A stretch of 64,000 bases of DNA from NCBI GenBank assembly GCA_030682835.1, contig JAUXNG010000045.1:16403-80402 (forward strand), given 5' to 3'. The position numbers and the translations under genes are program-made. Below, one piece after another: positions 63,871 to 64,000 of the stretch. Within the stretch, counting starts at the first letter, position 1; each line of letters opens with the position of its first letter. The notes under the pieces are model-generated. The model saw only the letters and a list, made by a program, of their open reading frames with translations. It was not told the origin of the DNA and did no database searches. The DNA comes from Hydrogenophaga sp. (GTDB lineage Bacteria > Pseudomonadota > Gammaproteobacteria > Burkholderiales > Burkholderiaceae_C).

Positions 63871-63999
63871 TCACGCATGTAGCCAACGGCGTGCGCAGCG
63901 GGGCATCGCGGCGCGGATTTGAGCGAGCAAGGCCACGATGTTGGCCGCAGCCATGGGTGTGATGGTTGGCATGCGCAATGCTGTCGCAATGGCCCCTAC
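63871..63999 (-). CDS. Possible C-terminal fragment of a gene running off the right edge
   Basis: An open minus-strand frame, entering from the right edge, reads VGAIATALRMPTITPMAAAN, then IVALLAQIRAAMPRCARRWL and HA before a stop. Composition looks coding, but only 42 residues are visible. The end could be that of a transposase or of an ordinary gene; nothing decides it. The frame downstream of its stop and before the papain-like gene shows no feature. Confidence 0.25.
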   Translation of the reverse strand, partial: VGAIATALRMPTITPMAAANIVALLAQIRAAMPRCARRWLHA

Positions 64000-64000
64000 C

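Overview
The window reads as high-GC chromosomal DNA of a Burkholderiales bacterium, most likely Comamonadaceae (Hydrogenophaga- or Acidovorax-like). That placement is inferred from a small Trp-rich membrane protein typical of the group, a Bug-family solute receptor, the cbb3 oxidase/FNR gene layout and the thrS-infC-rpmI-rplT-pheS-pheT-ihfA order. The left 19.5 kb is the late half of a siphovirus-type prophage; the rest is ordinary chromosome.

PROPHAGE (1-19547). Every gene is on the + strand and tightly packed. The order is major capsid protein, head-tail connector, tail Z-like and U-like proteins, tail tube, tape measure, a string of tail-tip and fibre proteins, holin and SAR endolysin. 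The spanin pair is not with the lysis genes: an Rz-like gene with a fully embedded Rz1-like lipoprotein gene sits about 10.5 kb upstream, just after the tape measure gene. The prophage ends in the 3' half of a tRNA-Cys gene, the expected right attachment site. Integrase and early genes must lie beyond the left edge.

CHROMOSOME, 19.5-34.6 kb. tRNA-Gly, an EamA transporter, tRNA-Leu and two conserved hypotheticals are followed by fumA(class I)-murI diverging from fumC, a bacterial voltage-gated sodium channel, acs, a small cytochrome c, two divergent and dissimilar ilvD genes, and lgt. The fumarase and dihydroxy-acid dehydratase pairs each match an oxygen-labile type with an oxygen-stable type.

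MALONATE OPERON (34.7-40.1 kb). A GntR/FCD regulator with a palindromic operator just before its start codon is followed by malonyl-CoA decarboxylase, a Bug periplasmic receptor, a crotonase-fold protein and a malonyl-CoA synthetase. Together they suggest uptake, activation and decarboxylation of malonate to acetyl-CoA.

MICROAEROBIC CLUSTER (40.2-52 kb). usp, ccoI, ccoS, ccoNOQP, ccoG, a FixH-like gene, fnr, hemN and a TauE/SafE-type membrane protein encode, assemble and regulate a cbb3 cytochrome oxidase. Three FNR boxes lie in the intergenic regions.

RIGHT END (53-64 kb). aceA has an AT-rich upstream region with three palindromes. The translation operon thrS-infC-rpmI-rplT-pheS-pheT-ihfA-merR follows, with a candidate threonine leader peptide and attenuator before thrS and an AUA start codon for infC. 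tRNA-Pro(GGG) and an orphan papain-like hypothetical protein close the window.
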